A stretch of 10,302 nucleotides of DNA from contig PLZL01000131.1 in the NCBI GenBank assembly GCA_003152145.1, positions 126 through 10,427 of the forward strand, written 5' to 3'. The translations under genes were made by a program, and so were the position numbers. The stretch comes from Limisphaerales bacterium. Lineage in GTDB: Bacteria > Verrucomicrobiota > Verrucomicrobiae > Limisphaerales > UBA11358. Under the pieces are notes generated by a model that ran no database searches, was not told where the DNA came from, and was given only the letters and a program-made list of their open reading frames with translations. Of the stretch, positions 7,244 to 10,302 are shown one piece after another. The stretch's first letter is position 1; every line of letters starts with the position of its first letter.

Positions 7244-8652
7244 AAGTTTTATTGGTGGCAACAAATCGTGAGCGTTCACCATATCCGGTGGCACCGCTGG
7301 GCGCATTGTGCGTCGCCGGGGCCGCGCGGGCGGCTGGTCACGAATTGGAATTTCTGGACATGGGCCCGGCGCGTTTTCCGCAACTGGCCTTGCGAACGGC
7401 CCTCGCCAAAAAAGATTTTCAAGCCGTCGCCTTTGGCATCCGCAATCTCGACAATTGCTGGTCCTTTGCGCCGCGTTCGTATTTTGACGATGTGCGCGAA
7501 TTCGCAGACGCCGTGCGGCAGCGTTTCAGCGGCCCGCTGATTCTCGGCGGCACGGGCTTTTCCGTTTCACCGCAAGGCTGGATGCGGCGATTGAATGCCG
7601 ACTGCGGCGTGATGGGCGAAGGCGAGCGGGCGTTTCTGGAAGTCCTGACGCGATTGGAAAAAGGTCAATCGCTCGAAGGCATTGACGGCGTCATCACCGC
7701 CCCAAAAAAATCGACGCCGTCCGCCTCTTCCCCCACCAAGGCCATTGACCGGCTCGGTGAATTGCCGCCGCCGGCCCACGACCTGTGCCGCTATTCGCGG
7801 TATGTGCGGCGCGGCGGATTTGTGGGCGTGCAAACCAAGCGCGGTTGTCCGTTCAAATGCACCTACTGCATTTATCCTCAACTGGAGGGCAAGCGCTATC
7901 GTCTTCGTCCGCCGGAAGCAGTCACCGAGGAAGTGGAAACAGTGTTTCGACAATCGAACATGCGTCATTTCTTTTTCGTGGACAGCGTGTTCAACGATCC
8001 CCGGAAGCACGCGCTGGCCGTCTGTGCCGAACTTACCCGCCGCAAGCTGCCCGTTCGCTGGAACGCCTTTTGCAACCCGGTGGGCTTTGATTTGGAACTG
8101 GCCCGTGCCATGGTGCTGGCGGGTTGCGAAGGCGTGGAATTCGGCCTCGACGTCGCCAGCGACAAGATGTTCGAAGCGATGGGCAAACCGTTCGGACAAA
8201 AAGAAACGCGGATCGCCCTGCAGGCGGCGCACGACGCCGGTCTGCCCTTTGCGAATTATATGCTCTTCGGCGGCCCCACGGAAACGTGGGCCGATGTCGA
8301 GGACACACAGGCTTTTCTAAACGACTGCGCGCCGGCCAACGCCGTGTTTGCCACCATCGGCTTGCGCGTTTTTGAAGGCACGCCGCTGGCCGCGACCGCC
8401 GTTCACGAGGGGCGGGTGGCGCCGGATCGCGATCTCTTCGAGCCGACGTATTATCTGTCATCCGCGATGGCGGAAGACACTGAAATGAAGCTCGACCGCA
8501 TCGCGCGGCGGTGCGAAGAATGGACTTCGCCGGTGGACTGGCGCCGGTTCGTGACGCGCTTCGGACAAAAAGTCACTGTGCTGCTGAACGTGCGGCCGCA
8601 GTGGAAAAATCTCCGCAGCTATGGCCGGCACATGAGAAAAAAATCCATGTGA
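7240..8652 (+). CDS. B12-binding-type radical SAM enzyme (class B-like)
   Basis: A probable [4Fe-4S]/SAM radical enzyme of 470 residues. The N-terminal domain (about 1-150) has the Rossmann-like layout of cobalamin-binding radical SAM proteins: MKVLLVATN, APLGALCVAGAARAAGHE, ILGGTGFS (101-108) and GEGERAF (126-132). The radical SAM core follows with CPFKCTYC: Cys203, Cys207 and Cys210 form CX3CX2C and bind the cluster. FFFVDSVFND (244-253), EFGLDVAS (300-307) and GGPTET (344-349) match later core motifs. The classical cobalamin DxHxxG motif is not visible, as in many members of this group, so B12 binding is uncertain. Such enzymes methylate unactivated carbons or do ring and skeletal chemistry, and related proteins occur in lipid clusters, including ladderane-type loci. 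A carrier-bound acyl chain is a plausible but inferred substrate. ATGA overlap upstream, GTGA overlap downstream. Confidence 0.87.
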   Translation: MKVLLVATNRERSPYPVAPLGALCVAGAARAAGHELEFLDMGPARFPQLALRTALAKKDFQAVAFGIRNLDNCWSFAPRSYFDDVREFADAVRQRFSGPLILGGTGFSVSPQGWMRRLNADCGVMGEGERAFLEVLTRLEKGQSLEGIDGVITAPKKSTPSASSPTKAIDRLGELPPPAHDLCRYSRYVRRGGFVGVQTKRGCPFKCTYCIYPQLEGKRYRLRPPEAVTEEVETVFRQSNMRHFFFVDSVFNDPRKHALAVCAELTRRKLPVRWNAFCNPVGFDLELARAMVLAGCEGVEFGLDVASDKMFEAMGKPFGQKETRIALQAAHDAGLPFANYMLFGGPTETWADVEDTQAFLNDCAPANAVFATIGLRVFEGTPLAATAVHEGRVAPDRDLFEPTYYLSSAMAEDTEMKLDRIARRCEEWTSPVDWRRFVTRFGQKVTVLLNVRPQWKNLRSYGRHMRKKSM

Positions 8653-9926
8653 ACAACGCGCTGCGCATGGGCACCACAACCATAACTTGCGACGTGCTGG
8701 TCATCGGCGGCGGTGCGGCTGGCGTGGCAGCAGCCACGGCGGCTGGACGCGCCGGAACGAAGGTGGTGTTGCTGGAGCGCTACGGTTTTCTCGGTGGACT
8801 CGCCACGACCGCTCAAGTCGGAACGATATGCGGTTTATATTTGCGGGACACGACCGGTGCGGAAGCCACGCCGGTTGGCGGCGGATTTGCAAGTGAATTT
8901 GCCTCACGCTTGCAACAAGCCGCCGGCACAAAACCTCTGTGCGTGGATCGCGGTCTCTGGGTGCTGCCGTATGCTCCGCCGGATTTCGCCCGCGTGGCTG
9001 ACACGGTTGTCGGCGAAACCGGAAACGTCACTTTGATTCTGCACGCCACCGTGGCGGAAGCGCGTGCTGAAAATTCCCGCATCAACGAAGTCCGCGCCCT
9101 CGCTTGGAATGAACCACTGCTGTTTCGCCCGGCTACGGTTGTGGATTGCACCGGCGAGGCGACCGCCGCCGCCCTGGCCGGCGCTAAGGCGGAAAACGGC
9201 GCCACCGATCAGTCGCCCGCGCTCGTTTTTGTTTTGGAAAATGTTGATCCAAGTCTGGCCGGGCGCGGTCTGCTCGAAGTGCGGCGCGAATTCCGCCGGG
9301 CCGTCGAAAGCGGAACTTTGCCCGCACTCTGTGAACGGCTGTCGCTCGTTCCCGGCACCGGCGCCAATGGCCGTCTCGCCCTCAAGTTGAGTTTGCTTCC
9401 CGCCAACCCCGACCACGCGCTCTGGCGGCAGGTGACGGATTGGGAACGCGAGGCGCGCGCATTGCTCGAACCGCTTCATCGTTTTCTGGTTGAAAACGTC
9501 GCCGCTTTTCGGAACGCACGGCTTGATTCCGTCGCCCCGCAATTGGGCGTCCGCTCCGGTCGCCGCATTCTCGGTCGCGCCCGGCTGGCGGATGAGGACG
9601 TATTGGGCACAAGAAAGTTTCCATTGGGGATTGCCCGCGGTTGCTGGCCGATGGAACGTTGGACAAACAGTCCGAGACCGGAAATGACTTATTTCGCCGA
9701 ACGTGATTATTATGAAATTCCGCTCGATTGTCTGCGACCGGTGGAACTGGAGAACGTGCTGGTGGCTGGCCGCTGTCTGTCCGCCACGACGGGCGCGATG
9801 ACTTCGGCCCGCGTCATCGGCACCGCGCTGGCGACCGGCTGGGCGGCGGGAACGGCGGCGGCATTTCAAGCTTCGGGCCGGCCGCTCGATGATGCCGTAG
9901 CACTCATCCGAAAGCAGATGGATTGA
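8649..9926 (+). CDS. FAD-dependent oxidoreductase
   Basis: A probable flavoprotein of 425 residues acting on an unknown substrate, perhaps desaturating or oxidising the lipid made by its neighbours. The GTG at 8649 overlaps the previous stop (GTGA), matching the other junctions; an ATG at 8667 that removes six residues is an equally possible start. The dinucleotide-binding fold is clear: VLVIGGGAAGVAAA with GxGxxG at Gly20, Gly22 and Gly25, and an acidic Glu43 in VVLLERYGFLGG for the ribose. VVDCTGEATAAALAG is the second nucleotide-contact strand, and the C-terminal NVLVAGRCLSATTGAM region near residue 369 is typical of the FAD-dependent oxidoreductase family (PF12831-like). No transmembrane helix or twin-arginine signal is present. 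It ends 60 bases before the AMP ligase gene. Confidence 0.87.
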   Translation: MNNALRMGTTTITCDVLVIGGGAAGVAAATAAGRAGTKVVLLERYGFLGGLATTAQVGTICGLYLRDTTGAEATPVGGGFASEFASRLQQAAGTKPLCVDRGLWVLPYAPPDFARVADTVVGETGNVTLILHATVAEARAENSRINEVRALAWNEPLLFRPATVVDCTGEATAAALAGAKAENGATDQSPALVFVLENVDPSLAGRGLLEVRREFRRAVESGTLPALCERLSLVPGTGANGRLALKLSLLPANPDHALWRQVTDWEREARALLEPLHRFLVENVAAFRNARLDSVAPQLGVRSGRRILGRARLADEDVLGTRKFPLGIARGCWPMERWTNSPRPEMTYFAERDYYEIPLDCLRPVELENVLVAGRCLSATTGAMTSARVIGTALATGWAAGTAAAFQASGRPLDDAVALIRKQMD

Positions 9927-9986
9927 AATTTTTGCGCTGCGCATCCGAGCCTTGCTCCGCGCCAATCTGAAATTTAATCTTCGCGC

Positions 9987-10302
9987 ATGAACGTTTTTGA
10001 CACGCTTGCTGCTTCCGCCCGCCAATGGCCCGCGCACACCGCCATGATTGATGCCGGCGGAGCGCTGGATTACCAGTCACTTTGGCGCGAAGTCGAGGCG
10101 CTGCGCGTCCAACTCGACCGGCTCGGTGTGCGGCCCGGACAAGGCGTCGGTGTGCGGGCGCGCAATGGCCGCGCGTTCGTCATCGGCGCGCTGGCGGCGC
10201 TCGGCTGCGGCGCGGTGATCATGCCCATTCATCACCAGATGAAACCCGATGAATTGTCCGACATGCTTGCCACCGCCCCGTTGTGCGCGATTCTCGACGA
10301 CG
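9987..10302 (+). CDS. AMP-binding acyl-CoA/acyl-ACP synthetase, N-terminus only (3' partial)
   Basis: The window ends after 105 residues of an ANL-superfamily adenylating enzyme, which activates a carboxylic acid with ATP and transfers it to CoA or a carrier protein. Visible family features are the opening helix MNVFDTLAASARQWP, a DAGGALDYQSLWREVEALRVQLDRLGV segment matching the usual YxxLxxxxxxLAxxLxxxGV, then GQGVGVRARNGRAFVIGALAALGCGAVIMPIH, which corresponds to the G-D-x-V-x-x-x-x-x-N...A-x-x-x-x-G-A-x-x-x-P block. The ATP-binding P-loop and later core motifs lie beyond the edge. The start at 9987 has no obvious Shine-Dalgarno sequence. Its place beside the ACP operon suggests it loads the starter acid. 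The substrate cannot be judged from this part. Confidence 0.85.
   Translation, partial: MNVFDTLAASARQWPAHTAMIDAGGALDYQSLWREVEALRVQLDRLGVRPGQGVGVRARNGRAFVIGALAALGCGAVIMPIHHQMKPDELSDMLATAPLCAILDD

Noticed and set aside
9952..9978. Possible promoter before the AMP ligase (TTGCTC, 15-base spacer, TTTAAT)
   Set aside because: The -35 match is only three of six, the spacer is short, and the -10-like box lies just 8 bases before the ATG; read-through from the upstream operon is simpler.
8904..10037. Minus-strand open frame of 377 codons opposite the FAD oxidoreductase
   Set aside because: No domain can be recognised, and the plus strand carries a complete flavoprotein with both FAD motifs.
1..10302. 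tRNA, rRNA, CRISPR array, transposase or integrase
   Set aside because: I saw no cloverleaf, rRNA-like segment, regularly spaced long repeats or mobile-element protein; the only repeats are the short-period arrays reported.

Overview
The window looks like part of a bacterial lipid or polyene-type biosynthetic and export cluster. GC content is high, and the genes are tightly packed with repeated 4-base overlaps. The MMPL exporter, LolA-like carrier and LpxL-like acyltransferase imply a Gram-negative cell with an outer membrane. Gene style, weak Shine-Dalgarno sequences and short-period repeat arrays at gene ends suggest Verrucomicrobiota or a relative; that is inference, not proof.

Layout. 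Bases 1-4928 hold a plus-strand operon: the C-terminal part of an RND/MMPL exporter fused to an LpxL-like acyltransferase (cut by the left edge), a LolA-like periplasmic carrier, a FabZ-like hotdog dehydratase, and a 244-residue protein of unknown function. Each joins the next by an ATGA overlap. Bases 4930-5006 hold an inverted pair of octamer repeat arrays, with the stop codons of two convergent genes inside or beside them. A small membrane protein follows on the minus strand (4999-5373). A 234-base divergent gap (5374-5607) separates it from a second plus-strand operon: acyl carrier protein, condensation/wax-ester-synthase-like acyltransferase, B12-binding-type radical SAM enzyme, and FAD-dependent oxidoreductase. 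After 60 bases comes the N-terminus of an AMP-forming acyl-CoA/acyl-ACP synthetase, cut by the right edge.

How the genes may work together (inference). The AMP ligase would activate an acid and load it on the carrier protein. The hotdog dehydratase would process the carrier-bound chain, and the radical SAM and FAD enzymes would modify it. The condensation-like enzyme and the LpxL-like domain would transfer the acyl group to an acceptor. The MMPL exporter and LolA-like protein would move the finished lipid to the outer membrane. This resembles the gene content of aryl polyene, flexirubin and ladderane-type loci. No ketosynthase, ketoreductase or glycosyltransferase lies in the window, so the product cannot be named. 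The most unusual points are the exporter-acyltransferase fusion with a heptamer repeat array at its junction, the unknown 244-residue protein, and the carrier protein-condensation-like-radical SAM-FAD block.
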